A DNA stretch of 64,000 bases. It comes from Phosphoribacter sp037045045 (GTDB lineage: Bacteria; Actinomycetota; Actinomycetes; Actinomycetales; Dermatophilaceae). The notes beneath the pieces are model-generated. The model was given only the letters and a program-made list of their open reading frames with translations. It did no database searches and was not told the DNA's origin. The stretch is taken from the NCBI GenBank assembly GCA_037045045.1, contig JBAOHL010000005.1, positions 124,001-188,000 on the forward strand, in the 5' to 3' direction. The position numbers were made by a program, and so were the translations under genes. Shown here piece by piece: positions 39,362 through 50,686 of this stretch (positions are counted from its first letter, which is position 1; each line of letters begins with the position of its first letter).

Positions 39362-42118
39362 TCAGTCGAGTCGGTCCGCGGCGACGACGCCGCGTCGGAC
39401 GGCGTCGATGGCCCGGCCGGCCGTCGCCGCGACCGCTGTCCCGGGAGCCGCTGTGGCGAGTTGACCGAGCAGGTCGACGACCTGCTTGCACCGCCGCACG
39501 AAGTCACCGGCGGCCACGTCCGAATCGCGCAGCACGGAGTCGAGCCGCCCCCCGTCGGCCCACCGGTGGACCATCCAGGCGATGCCTGGGTCGGGCGCAC
39601 CGCTGGCTGGCAGTCCATGTGCGCGTTCGCGGTCGGCCAGCTCCTCGGCTAGCCCCCGCATCACCGACACGGCGTCTCGGACCGCCGCGGTGGGCATCCG
39701 GGCGGCGCCGTCTTCGTCCTCGCGTCGTGGTTCGTGGACCAGGGCCGACACGACTGCTGCGAGCGCGGGTGGGTCCAAGCCCGCCCACGTGTTCCGGCGC
39801 AGGCATTCGGCGGCGAGCAGGTCCTTCTCGGCGTAGATCCGGCGCAGCACCTGTCCCGACTCGGTGACGACTTCTCCGTCGGGGTCGAGGTACCCCAGTT
39901 CGGCGAGCAGCGCGCAGATCCGGTCGAACGTGCGCGCGACCGAACCGGTGCGGCCATCGACCTGGCGGGCCAAGGCGTCGGTCTCTCGACGCTTGCGCCA
40001 CCAGCGCTCGGCGACTCGGGCGTGGACCTCGCGATCGGGACAGCCGTGGCAGGGGTGCGCGCGTAGCGCCCGGCGCAGCTCGGTCACCCGCTCCTCGACG
40101 TCGGCGTCGGTATGCCGCGCCCGGCCGCCCCCTCGTCCTGGCTCGTCCGTCCGTCCCGGCTCGCGCACCCGTTCGGAGACCGCGATCCGCAGGGTCGTCG
40201 CGAGGTCGCGGCGCGCCTTGGGGTTGCGCGGATTGAAGCCCTTGGACACCCGTACCGTGGTCAGGGCTTCGACGGGGGTCGGGACGTCGACGAGGGTGAG
40301 CCGGCGGAGTTGGCGATCCTCGGTGACGACACTCGGCGGCGTGAGCTCCCCCGGGCCGCCTCGCGCCGGGATGACGACGACGGCATACCCCGCGCGACGC
40401 CCCGCCGGCACCCGGATGACGTCCCCGACCCGCAGCCGGTGCAGCGATGCCGCGGCGTCGGCGCGCAGCTGCGCCGAGCGCGCCTTCGTCGCGCCCTTCT
40501 CCAGCTCGCGCAATGCCTCGCGCAGACCGGCATACCCGGCGAAGTCCCCGAGATGACAGTGCATGCCCTCGCCCAGTTCGGCCAGTTCGCGCTCGCCGCG
40601 ACGCACCGCACGGGCCATCCCGACGACCGCCCGGTCGGCTTGGAACTGGGCGAACGAGGTCTCCAGCACGTCCCGGGCCGGGCGGCGACCGAGCCGGGCG
40701 ACGAGGTTGACCGCCATGTTCGAGGTGGGGCGGAAGCTCGAGCGCAACGGGTAGGTCCGCGTCGAGGCCAGTCCGCCGACGGCCTGAGGGTCCACACCCG
40801 GGCTCCATTGGACGACGGCGTGGCCCTCGACGTCGATGCCGCGCCGCCCCGCCCGGCCGGTGAGTTGGGTGTACTCGCCCGGGGTGATCTCGGCGTGGGT
40901 CTCCCCGTTGAACTTCACCAGCCGTTCGAGCACGACGGTGCGGGCCGGCATGTTGATCCCCAGGGCGAGGGTCTCGGTGGCGAAGACTGCCCGCACCCGA
41001 CCGGCGGTGAACAGCTCCTCGACGATCTCCCGGAACGTCGGCAGCATCCCCGCGTGGTGAGCGGCGAACCCCCGGGTCAGCCCGTCGAGCAGGTCCCAGT
41101 ACCCGAGCACGCCGAGGTCTTCGTCGGCCAGGGCAGCCACTCGTTCCTCGACGTAGGCGCGGTTGCGTTCGGCGAGGTCCTCGTCGACGAGGCGCAGTCC
41201 GGACCCGAGCAGCTGTCCGACCGCCGCGTCGCAGCCGACCCGGCTGAAGACGAAGACGATCGCCGGCAACAGCCCGTCATGGTCGAGCCGCTCGATGAGC
41301 TCCGCTCGGGAGGCCCGCCGGGGAGCAGCGTGGCGATCGTCGTGCCGTCCCCCGGCCCGAACTCGTCCGGCGGGTCCGCTCCCGGCACGTCGGCGGACGT
41401 CCCCTCCCCGGTAGGCCGTGCGCTGCAGCGAGCTGACCCGGGCGAGCAACTCGGGATTGACCTCGCCGAGGGTCGCGTTCTCGTCGTCGCCGGCGAACAG
41501 GTCGTACACCGTGCGCCCGAGGAGCATGTGCTGCCACAGCGGCACCGGCCGGTGTTCGGCGACGACGACGTCGACGGCCCCGCGGACCTGGGCCAACCAC
41601 TGCCCGAACTCCTCGGCGTTGGACACCGTCGCGGACAACGACACGACGACGACCGGGTCCGGAAGATGGATGATGACCTCCTCCCAGACCGGGCCGCGGA
41701 ACCGGTCGGCGAGGTAGTGCACCTCGTCCATGACGACGTAGCCGAGGCCCTGCAGCGTCGGGGAGCCGGCGTAGAGCATGTTGCGCAGGACCTCGGTCGT
41801 CATGACGACGACGGGAGCCTCGCCGTTGACCGTCGAATCGCCGGTGAGCAGGCCCACCCGATCCGGCCCGTACCGGCGGACGAGGTCGGCGTACTTCTGG
41901 TTCGAGAGGGCCTTGATCGGCGTCGTGTAGAACGCCTTGCGGCCCGTGGCCAGCGCCACGTGCACGGCGAACTCGCCGACGACGGTCTTGCCCGCTCCGG
42001 TCGGCGCGGCGACGAGCACGCCACGCCCGGCGGCCACCGCCTCGCAGCCGCGCACCTGGAACTCGTCGAGGGCGAAACCCAACCCGGCGGCGAACTCCCC
42101 GACGATGGGGTCGGTCAT
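39362..42118 (-). CDS. helY: DEAD/DEAH-box (Ski2/HelY-like) helicase
   Basis: A 918-residue superfamily 2 helicase resembling mycobacterial HelY. Walker A is APTGAGKT (38-45), Walker B DEVH (131-134), SATVSNAEEF motif III, and TETLALGINMPARTVV and QLTGRAGRRGIDVEG motifs V-VI. The C-terminal half matches Ski2/Mtr4-type DSHCT sequence. A basic, low-complexity insertion (about 240-275) interrupts the region between the domains. The ATG overlaps the end of dagK. In actinobacteria this gene often ends the paf-tat operon as it does here. Probably RNA-directed. Confidence 0.9.
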   Translation of the reverse strand: MTDPIVGEFAAGLGFALDEFQVRGCEAVAAGRGVLVAAPTGAGKTVVGEFAVHVALATGRKAFYTTPIKALSNQKYADLVRRYGPDRVGLLTGDSTVNGEAPVVVMTTEVLRNMLYAGSPTLQGLGYVVMDEVHYLADRFRGPVWEEVIIHLPDPVVVVSLSATVSNAEEFGQWLAQVRGAVDVVVAEHRPVPLWQHMLLGRTVYDLFAGDDENATLGEVNPELLARVSSLQRTAYRGGDVRRRAGSGPAGRVRAGGRHDDRHAAPRRASRAELIERLDHDGLLPAIVFVFSRVGCDAAVGQLLGSGLRLVDEDLAERNRAYVEERVAALADEDLGVLGYWDLLDGLTRGFAAHHAGMLPTFREIVEELFTAGRVRAVFATETLALGINMPARTVVLERLVKFNGETHAEITPGEYTQLTGRAGRRGIDVEGHAVVQWSPGVDPQAVGGLASTRTYPLRSSFRPTSNMAVNLVARLGRRPARDVLETSFAQFQADRAVVGMARAVRRGERELAELGEGMHCHLGDFAGYAGLREALRELEKGATKARSAQLRADAAASLHRLRVGDVIRVPAGRRAGYAVVVIPARGGPGELTPPSVVTEDRQLRRLTLVDVPTPVEALTTVRVSKGFNPRNPKARRDLATTLRIAVSERVREPGRTDEPGRGGGRARHTDADVEERVTELRRALRAHPCHGCPDREVHARVAERWWRKRRETDALARQVDGRTGSVARTFDRICALLAELGYLDPDGEVVTESGQVLRRIYAEKDLLAAECLRRNTWAGLDPPALAAVVSALVHEPRREDEDGAARMPTAAVRDAVSVMRGLAEELADRERAHGLPASGAPDPGIAWMVHRWADGGRLDSVLRDSDVAAGDFVRRCKQVVDLLGQLATAAPGTAVAATAGRAIDAVRRGVVAADRLD

Positions 42119-43017
42119 GGCACGACGACCCGCAGCGCCCGCGGCACGATTTCGACGGTCAGCGGCAGCGGCTCGAACGGCTCGCCGTCGGCCTGGGTGA
42201 CCACCCCCGGCGCGTCGAGCACGACGCGGGCGCCACGGCGGATCTCGACCGCCGGGTGGTGCACATGCCGGCCGCGGAACACCCGGGGGAACAGCCGCAC
42301 GAACGCGCCCACCGAGATCCGGTGCAGGACCATGACGTCGAAGAGCCCGTCGTCGTAGCTGGCGTCCGGGCACACGAGCATGCCGGAGCCGAACGACGGT
42401 CCGTTGGCGACGGCGACGAGCATCGCCGTGGTCCGCACCTCGTGCCCGTCGACGTCGACGGCATACGGGATGCCGCGGAACGTCGGGAGTTCGCGGACGA
42501 GCGCCCCGAGGTAGCGGGCCGTGCCGTGCAGGTAGGTCATCCGCTTGGCGCGGTCGTTGACCACCGTGTCGAATCCCCCGCCGAGCACCCCGAGAAACCA
42601 CCGGGGGCCGCTCGCGGTCAACGCCCGGCCCAGGTCGATGTCGCGCACCCGCCCGGCGGTGATGAACGCGGCCATGTCCGCCGGCCGGTCCCGCGGCAGT
42701 CCCAGCGCCCGGGCGTTGTCGTTGCCCGACCCGGCCGCGACGATGGCCAGCGGAACCCCCGTCGTCGCGCAGACGTTCGCGCCGAGGTGGGCCGTGCCGT
42801 CGCCACCGACGACGGCGAGCACGTCGATGCGCCCGTCCGTCACCGCGGCGTGCGCCCGGCGGCGGGCGTCGGGCGCGTCGGAGCCCGACACGTCGAGGAT
42901 CTGGTGGCCGCCGGCGGTCAGCCGCTCGGCGAGCGCCCGCCCGTGCGCCGCCGCGCGTCCCCGGCCGGACGTCGGGTTGACGAGCAGCCCGACGCGCGCG
43001 AGAGCTGGGGGTGGCAC
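42115..43017 (-). CDS. Diacylglycerol/sphingosine kinase-family lipid kinase
   Basis: A 300-residue DAGK-catalytic-domain protein. LLVNPTSGRGRAAAHGRAL, the nucleotide loop AVVGGDGTAHLGANV (G-G-D-G-T) and LAIVAAGSGNDNARALGLP are the family motifs. It would phosphorylate diacylglycerol or a related lipid. GTG 43017; the stop overlaps helY's ATG. Situated between tatC and helY on the same strand. Confidence 0.87.
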   Translation of the reverse strand: MPPPALARVGLLVNPTSGRGRAAAHGRALAERLTAGGHQILDVSGSDAPDARRRAHAAVTDGRIDVLAVVGGDGTAHLGANVCATTGVPLAIVAAGSGNDNARALGLPRDRPADMAAFITAGRVRDIDLGRALTASGPRWFLGVLGGGFDTVVNDRAKRMTYLHGTARYLGALVRELPTFRGIPYAVDVDGHEVRTTAMLVAVANGPSFGSGMLVCPDASYDDGLFDVMVLHRISVGAFVRLFPRVFRGRHVHHPAVEIRRGARVVLDAPGVVTQADGEPFEPLPLTVEIVPRALRVVVP

Positions 43018-43035
43018 AGCCGCGAGGGTACCGCG

Positions 43036-43863
43036 TCAGAGGGGCGAGGCTTCCTCGTCGCCGAGGCCGACCCATGGGGTCTGGGCGGCGCGGCGGGCCC
43101 GGCGCCGATCGACGAGTGCTGCGACCCCGACGGCGAGGAAGAACAAGACGACGAGCGGCACCGCCATGAAGATCATCGTGTAGGCGTCGGGGGTCGGGGT
43201 CATGATCGCGGCGAAGAGGAAGATGAGGAAGACGGCCACCCGCCAGCCCTTGAGCATGATCCGAGCCGGCAGGACGTGTGCGAGGTTGAGGGCGACGAGG
43301 ACCACCGGCAAGAGGAAGCCGCAACCGAAGGCGAGAATGAACTTGAGGACGAAGGACAGGTAGTAGTCGGCCGGCAGGAGGTTCGACGCCGAGGCGGGGG
43401 TGAAGGACAGCAGGGCGTGGACGGCACGCCCGAGGGTGAGGAAACCGAGGACGCAGCCGCCGACGAACAGCGGCACCGAAACCCCGATGAAGGCCGTGGC
43501 CGCGCGTTTCTCCCTGCGGGTCAGTCCGGGCACGACGAAGGCCCACATCTGCCAAAGCCATACCGGCGAGGCGAGGATCAGCCCGACGAACAGACCGACG
43601 GTGACGAGGATGGAGAAGGGGTCGGTCAGGCCCTGGAAGTTCAGGCTGGCCGACGACAGGCCCTTCTCTGCGGCGACGTCGAGGATGGGTTGGTTGAGCG
43701 CGCTGATGATCCGGTCGTACTGCCACCACCCGACCACGCTGGCCACGAGGATGGCGACCACCGACACGACGGTGCGGTTGCGCAGCTCCCTGAGGTGGTC
43801 GGTCAGGGACATCCGCCCCTCGGGGTCACGGTGGCGACGCAGCGGGCGCCGGAGAGTGGCCAT
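43036..43863 (-). CDS. tatC: Sec-independent protein translocase TatC
   Basis: A 275-residue TatC with about six helices. MSLTDHLRELRNRTVVSVV is the signal-binding N-terminal motif with the conserved Glu, and LFVGLILASPVWLWQMWAFV plus FTPASASNLLPADYYLSFV are family blocks. It forms the twin-arginine receptor with TatA/B. The C-terminal tail is basic. 39 bases after tatA. Confidence 0.93.
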   Translation of the reverse strand: MATLRRPLRRHRDPEGRMSLTDHLRELRNRTVVSVVAILVASVVGWWQYDRIISALNQPILDVAAEKGLSSASLNFQGLTDPFSILVTVGLFVGLILASPVWLWQMWAFVVPGLTRREKRAATAFIGVSVPLFVGGCVLGFLTLGRAVHALLSFTPASASNLLPADYYLSFVLKFILAFGCGFLLPVVLVALNLAHVLPARIMLKGWRVAVFLIFLFAAIMTPTPDAYTMIFMAVPLVVLFFLAVGVAALVDRRRARRAAQTPWVGLGDEEASPL

Positions 43864-43902
43864 CGGGGGTGCGCGAAGGATCGGGTATGCCGCGTCGGCG
43901 CC

Positions 43903-44238
43903 TTAGCGCGTGGGCGCGTCGTCGGTGGGAGAGGTGGCTGCGGGAGCCGCGGCCGTCGGACCGTTGGCCGCCGCAGCGGCCGGGGACGCGCCCGGCTGAC
44001 CGGGTTCCGGCGCGGGCGCGGTCGGCGGGACGACGCCGCCGGGGACGGTGTCAGACGCCGCCGGGCTGGGCTTGGCGCTCGCGCCGTCGTTCTTCATCTC
44101 GGAGACCTCGGACTTGAAGATCCGCATCGATCGGCCGAGGCTGCGAGCCATATCCGGCAGCTTCTTCCACCCGAACAGCAGCCCGAGCAGCAGGGCGAGG
44201 ATGAGCAGGTGGCTCGGCTGGGCGAGGTCTCTCCACAT
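43903..44238 (-). CDS. tatA: Twin-arginine translocase subunit TatA
   Basis: A 111-residue TatA: short N-terminal membrane helix (HLLILALLLGLLFGW), the hinge and amphipathic helix KKLPDMARSLGRSMRIFKSE, then a long Ala/Pro-rich acidic tail. It forms the transport pore with TatC. ATG 44238 in the paf-tat operon, downstream of a small membrane protein gene. Confidence 0.9.
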   Translation of the reverse strand: MWRDLAQPSHLLILALLLGLLFGWKKLPDMARSLGRSMRIFKSEVSEMKNDGASAKPSPAASDTVPGGVVPPTAPAPEPGQPGASPAAAAANGPTAAAPAATSPTDDAPTR

Positions 44239-44262
44239 CGGGCATGCCTTCCGTCTGGTCCG

Positions 44263-44610
44263 TCACGAGTCTACGCGTCGGGCCCAGCCGGGCCGCCGGA
44301 GCGCGCGGCGAGCCCGTCGGTGCTCGTCCAACGCGCCGCGCACGGCGACCCGTTCCCGGTAGGCCCGGGCGACTCCGGCAAACACCGCCAGCTCGACGGG
44401 CTTGTCGGCCGAGGCATCCCGCTGCGCTGCATCCCGCTGCGCTGCACCGTGCGCAGCGGTCTGCGCGGCCTGCATCCGAGTCTGCGCATGGTCCAGTTCC
44501 CGACCCAGGTCGTCGGCTCGGCGCCATGCCGCGCGCACCCGTCCCCGCAGGTACCAGCCGCTGCCCACGAGCAGCGAGGCCCACAGCAGCAGCCAGAGGA
44601 GGACGCGCAC
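44263..44610 (-). CDS. Small single-helix membrane protein
   Basis: A 115-residue protein of unknown function between pafC and tatA. One N-terminal hydrophobic helix (LLWLLLWASLLVGSGWYL) is followed by a long Arg/Ala-rich helical or coiled region. A 15-base tandem repeat near 44414-44444 gives the repeated AAQRD units. GTG 44610 lies only six bases after the pafC stop, so it is in the operon. It may help anchor or regulate the Tat machinery, which is a guess. Confidence 0.6.
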   Translation of the reverse strand: MRVLLWLLLWASLLVGSGWYLRGRVRAAWRRADDLGRELDHAQTRMQAAQTAAHGAAQRDAAQRDASADKPVELAVFAGVARAYRERVAVRGALDEHRRARRALRRPGWARRVDS

Positions 44611-44616
44611 GGGCCG

Positions 44617-45621
44617 CTACCTCGTCGGCCCGGGCGGGGCGGCGGCATACCCGTCCAGCGCGTCCTGCGCACCCGCGGCCACCGAGTCGGCGAGCTCGGG
44701 GGGCGAGACGACGGTGAGCCCGCCACCCATGCGCCACACGGCCCGGCGCAGCCAGGTCGGATCGGTGACCCGCACGGTGATCCGCAGCCTTCCGTCGCCG
44801 ACGTCCTCGGTGCTCTCGACCGGGTAGTAGTCGACGAACCAGCGAGCTGCCGGGTCCGCCAGCAGCTCGACGGTGAGGTCGTCCTGCCCCGGGGTGTAGA
44901 CCTCTGCGGCGAGGTCCCGCGGCCGGGCCGTGGGGGGCGGCGTCCCGTCGACGTCGAGCACCGTCAGCGACTGGACCCGGTCGAGACGGAAGATTCGGTC
45001 GTCCTGGGCCCGGTGGCACCAGCCTTCGAGGTACCAGTACGAGTCGAGGTTGACCACGCGCATCGGGTCGACGTCCCGCTCGCTGATTTCGTCCCGTCCG
45101 AGGGCGAAGTACTCCAGGCGCACGCGCCGGCGCTGCTGCACGGCACGGCGGGCCTCGGCGAGCACGGACTGCTGGACTCCGTCGCCGATGCTCACCTGGA
45201 CCCGCTCGGTCTGGCTGCCCAGAGCTCCCGTGGCGCGTTCGAGTTTGGCGAGCGCACCGAGCACGACGTCGCGTTCGGTGATGCCCGGGTTGGTGGCCAA
45301 CGCCCGCAGACCGACCATGAGCGTCAGCGCCTCGTCGAGGGTGAGCCGCAGCGGCCTGGCGATCGCCTCGGCGTTGCCGACGTAGACTCGCCCGTCCTCC
45401 CACTGCGCCTCGATGAGGTCGTCGGGCAGGTGGCCCGGGGTACCACAGACGAACAGCAGCGCGAGATCGGCCTCCAGCTGGGCCTGGCTGATCCCGAACG
45501 CCTGCGCCGCCTCATCGACGGGCACCCCCTGGTGCCCGAGCAGCCACGGCACCATTGTCAACAGGCGGGACAGTCGGGCCGTCGCGGTCTCGAGCGCCGG
45601 CGGCCGCGCCCGGGGGGTCAC
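44617..45621 (-). CDS. pafC: WYL-domain regulator PafC
   Basis: A 334-residue protein with N-terminal winged helix (LSRLLTMVPWLLGHQGVPVD) and a WYL domain (RVVNLDSYWYLEGWCHRAQD) followed by a WCX extension. PafB and PafC form a heterodimer that activates the mycobacterial DNA damage response, independent of LexA. GTG 45621 overlaps the pafB stop by four bases. Confidence 0.9.
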   Translation of the reverse strand: MTPRARPPALETATARLSRLLTMVPWLLGHQGVPVDEAAQAFGISQAQLEADLALLFVCGTPGHLPDDLIEAQWEDGRVYVGNAEAIARPLRLTLDEALTLMVGLRALATNPGITERDVVLGALAKLERATGALGSQTERVQVSIGDGVQQSVLAEARRAVQQRRRVRLEYFALGRDEISERDVDPMRVVNLDSYWYLEGWCHRAQDDRIFRLDRVQSLTVLDVDGTPPPTARPRDLAAEVYTPGQDDLTVELLADPAARWFVDYYPVESTEDVGDGRLRITVRVTDPTWLRRAVWRMGGGLTVVSPPELADSVAAGAQDALDGYAAAPPGPTR

Positions 45622-46616
45622 GGCATCCCTCCGGTATGCCGGTCGCGCACCGCAGCGAGCAGCCCGACGACGGCATCCCGCAGCGCCGGCGGGTCCTCGA
45701 CGAGGGCGTCGGGGCCATAACCGGCGACTTCGGCGGCCATCCGGCCGAGGTCGTAGAGGTCGACGGTGACCCGCGACCAATCGGCGTCGAGCGGCTCGGT
45801 CGAGGCGGCCCGCCGCCGCAGGGTGTTGCCCGCACCGGTGCGTACTCGCACGACGGCCCGCCCGATGGGGCCCCGTTCGCCTCCGCGGTCTCCGAAGGCC
45901 GTCATCGCCCGGGGGTCGTGGTCGGCGGGGATCTGGTATGACCCCGCCGGGCCGTCGGTGCGGACCGGCCCCTCGATGCGCCCGAGGCGGAAGACGCGTT
46001 CGGCGCCGCGGTCGACGTCGTGCCCGGTGAGGTACCACCGGCCCCGACGCATCGCCAGGCCCCAGGGCTGCACGTGCCGTTGGCCAGCCTCCCCGTCGGC
46101 CTTGCGGTAACCGAACGCCACCGGGGCCCGGGCGAGCAGCGCCTTGCGCAGCGGCTCGAACGCGGGGTCGGCCGTGCGCACCCGCGGTTCGATACCCACC
46201 AGGGAGTGGTCGTCGAGGGCGACCCCCGCGGCGGCGAGCTTGGCCAGGGCCGCCGCCGCCGGCCCGGCCAGGGTGGCCTGGGTCCACGTCCGCCCGGCCA
46301 GGGCGAGAGCGGCGACCTCGGCCGGCTCGAACGCGATCTCCGGCAACTGGTACTCGCGTCGGTCGATCCGGTAGCCGGCCTCGTCGTCGAAGAGCGGGTC
46401 GACGACCTGGGTGACCAGGGGGATGCCCAGCTCGCGCAGCTCGTCCTTGTCGCGTTCGAACATCCGGTCGAACGCCTCGTCGGACGCGGTGGCCTGGTAC
46501 TGCGGGACCGCGACGCGGATCCGGGCCTTGGTCAACGGCATCCGGGTGGACAACAGCGCGATGACGAGGTTGAGCAGCCGCTCGGTCTTGGCCGCGACGG
46601 ACGGCTGGGCGCTCAT
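45618..46616 (-). CDS. pafB: WYL-domain regulator PafB
   Basis: A 332-residue partner of PafC: N-terminal winged helix (TERLLNLVIALLSTRMPLT) and WYL domain (VQPWGLAMRRGRWYLTGHD). The partnership with pafC and the downstream tat genes is the standard actinobacterial order, though pafA itself is not in this window: the neighbour upstream is aconitase. ATG 46616; it probably heads the operon pafB-pafC-(small)-tatA-tatC-dagK-helY. Confidence 0.9.
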   Translation of the reverse strand: MSAQPSVAAKTERLLNLVIALLSTRMPLTKARIRVAVPQYQATASDEAFDRMFERDKDELRELGIPLVTQVVDPLFDDEAGYRIDRREYQLPEIAFEPAEVAALALAGRTWTQATLAGPAAAALAKLAAAGVALDDHSLVGIEPRVRTADPAFEPLRKALLARAPVAFGYRKADGEAGQRHVQPWGLAMRRGRWYLTGHDVDRGAERVFRLGRIEGPVRTDGPAGSYQIPADHDPRAMTAFGDRGGERGPIGRAVVRVRTGAGNTLRRRAASTEPLDADWSRVTVDLYDLGRMAAEVAGYGPDALVEDPPALRDAVVGLLAAVRDRHTGGMP

Positions 46617-46655
46617 GCGTTCGACGCTACCCCAACCGCCCGCCGGGGCCCCGGC

Positions 46656-49322
<2,667 letters not shown>

Positions 49323-49344
49323 GTCGGGCTCCTCTCCATCGAGA

Positions 49345-49362
49345 TATCTTGACGTCAAGATA
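49345..49362. promoter_or_regulatory. Perfect 18-bp palindrome upstream of aconitase
   Basis: TATCTTGACGTCAAGATA is perfectly symmetric and lies 23 bases before the acnA start. A regulator of the MarR (TamR-like) type controls aconitase in Streptomyces through a TCTTGA-TCAAGA-like element as I recall it, so a similar control is likely. The regulator gene is not in this window. Confidence 0.7.
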
Positions 49363-49396
49363 AATTAGCACGACCCGGTAGGCCGTCGCCAGCCCC

Positions 49397-50686
49397 TCAC
49401 TGGGTCGAATCCGCCGGCTCGAGCAGGGCGAGGCATTCGACGTGGTGGGTCATCGGGAACGCGTCGTATGCCGCGAGCCGGCTCAGCGCGTAGCCCTGCG
49501 CCCGGGCGTACGCGAGGTCCCGGGCCAGCGCGACCGGATCGCAGGCGACGTAGAGGACGGCCCGAGCCCCGAGCGCACAGACCCCCGTGACGACCGCGCG
49601 CCCGGCGCCGCGGCGCGTCGGGTCGAGGACGACGAGGTCCGCTCGGTCCAGCCGGGCCAGTGCCGACTCGACCGGGGCGTGCTCGACCTCGGCCCACGGG
49701 TATGCCGCGAGGTTCGTCCTCGCGTTCGCGGCGGCACCCGGGTCGCCCTCGACGGCGTGGACCGTGCCGGTCGGGCCGACCGCGCGCGCCAAGGGCACCG
49801 CGAAAAGCCCCACCCCGGCATACAGGTCGACGGCCCGCTCCCCCGGCCGCGGCGCGAGGTCAGCGAGCAGCCGGGCGACGTACGTCGCCGCCGCGCCCGG
49901 GTGGGCCTGCCAGAAGCCGCCGACGTCCACCCGGTACTGCCCCGACCAGGCGCCGGTGTCGACGGGTTCGAGCATCGTGGTCGGCGGGCCGGCCGCGCCC
50001 GGCGGCGCCACGAGCGCCCCGGCCCCGGTGGCGACCACGCGGACGGTGCCGCCACGGGGCCGCGCCGCCGCCGGGATGGCGTCCACGTCGATCCTCGGGT
50101 CGGCGATCGGGCACCGGTCGATCTCGACGACCTGCCGTGATCGGTGCGCCCGCAGCCCGATCCGGCCCTGCTCGTCGACGGCGAAGGTCATCCGGGTGCG
50201 CCAGTCGAGCCCGTCGGAGTGTCCGGGCAGCGCCTCGACCGACACCGGCCAGTCGAGTCCGGCATGCCGGTGCAGCGCCTCGGCGACGACGCGGGCCTTG
50301 AGCACGCGCTGCTCCCCCAGGGCCACGTGCTGCAGGTCGCAGCCGCCGCACCCGCCGGGACCGGCATGGCGGCAGGGCGACTCGACCCGATGCGGCGAGG
50401 GCGCAAGGACCTCGACGGCGTCGGCGCGCAGGTAGCGATCCTGCGCGCCGCCCTCGGTGACGCGCGCCCGCACCCGCTCCCCCGGCAGTGCGTGGCGGAC
50501 GAAAACCACCTGGCCCGCTGCCCGCGCCACGCAGTGCCCGCCGTGAGCGATCGGCCCGACGTCGAGGACCAGGTCGGTGCCGACGAGGGAGGGGCCGGTG
50601 GGCACCGCGGGCCTCGGCCGGCCCCGGCGCGCCGCACCCGGACGCGACCGGGCTCCGCTCCGCCTGCCGCGGCCTGCCGCAGTCAC
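49397..50686 (-). CDS. TrmA/RlmD-like class I RNA methyltransferase
   Basis: A 429-residue SAM-dependent RNA (uracil-5) methyltransferase. A TRAM-like N-terminal domain (LVLDVGPIAHGGHCVARAAG) is followed by a cysteine cluster (SPCRHAGPGGCGGCDLQHV), likely an Fe-S site, the SAM domain AVDLYAGVGLFAVPLARAVG and the motif DLVVLDPTRRGAGR; the catalytic cysteine is in YVACDPVALARDL. GTG 50686 overlaps the permease stop (GTGA), coupling an RNA modification enzyme to a transporter. The first 40 residues are Arg/Pro-rich. Confidence 0.88.
   Translation of the reverse strand: MTAAGRGRRSGARSRPGAARRGRPRPAVPTGPSLVGTDLVLDVGPIAHGGHCVARAAGQVVFVRHALPGERVRARVTEGGAQDRYLRADAVEVLAPSPHRVESPCRHAGPGGCGGCDLQHVALGEQRVLKARVVAEALHRHAGLDWPVSVEALPGHSDGLDWRTRMTFAVDEQGRIGLRAHRSRQVVEIDRCPIADPRIDVDAIPAAARPRGGTVRVVATGAGALVAPPGAAGPPTTMLEPVDTGAWSGQYRVDVGGFWQAHPGAAATYVARLLADLAPRPGERAVDLYAGVGLFAVPLARAVGPTGTVHAVEGDPGAAANARTNLAAYPWAEVEHAPVESALARLDRADLVVLDPTRRGAGRAVVTGVCALGARAVLYVACDPVALARDLAYARAQGYALSRLAAYDAFPMTHHVECLALLEPADSTQ

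Noticed and set aside
42256..45720. A very long plus-strand ORF (over 1100 codons) opposite the tat/paf region
   Set aside because: It is antisense to clear tatC, tatA, pafC and helY/dagK genes; high GC keeps the frame open. Composition is Arg/Gly/Asp-rich without family motifs.
49323..49358. Extended aconitase start at TTG 49358
   Set aside because: Its codons would cover the 18-bp palindrome and it has no ribosome site; GTG 49322 has GGAGAGGAG in place.
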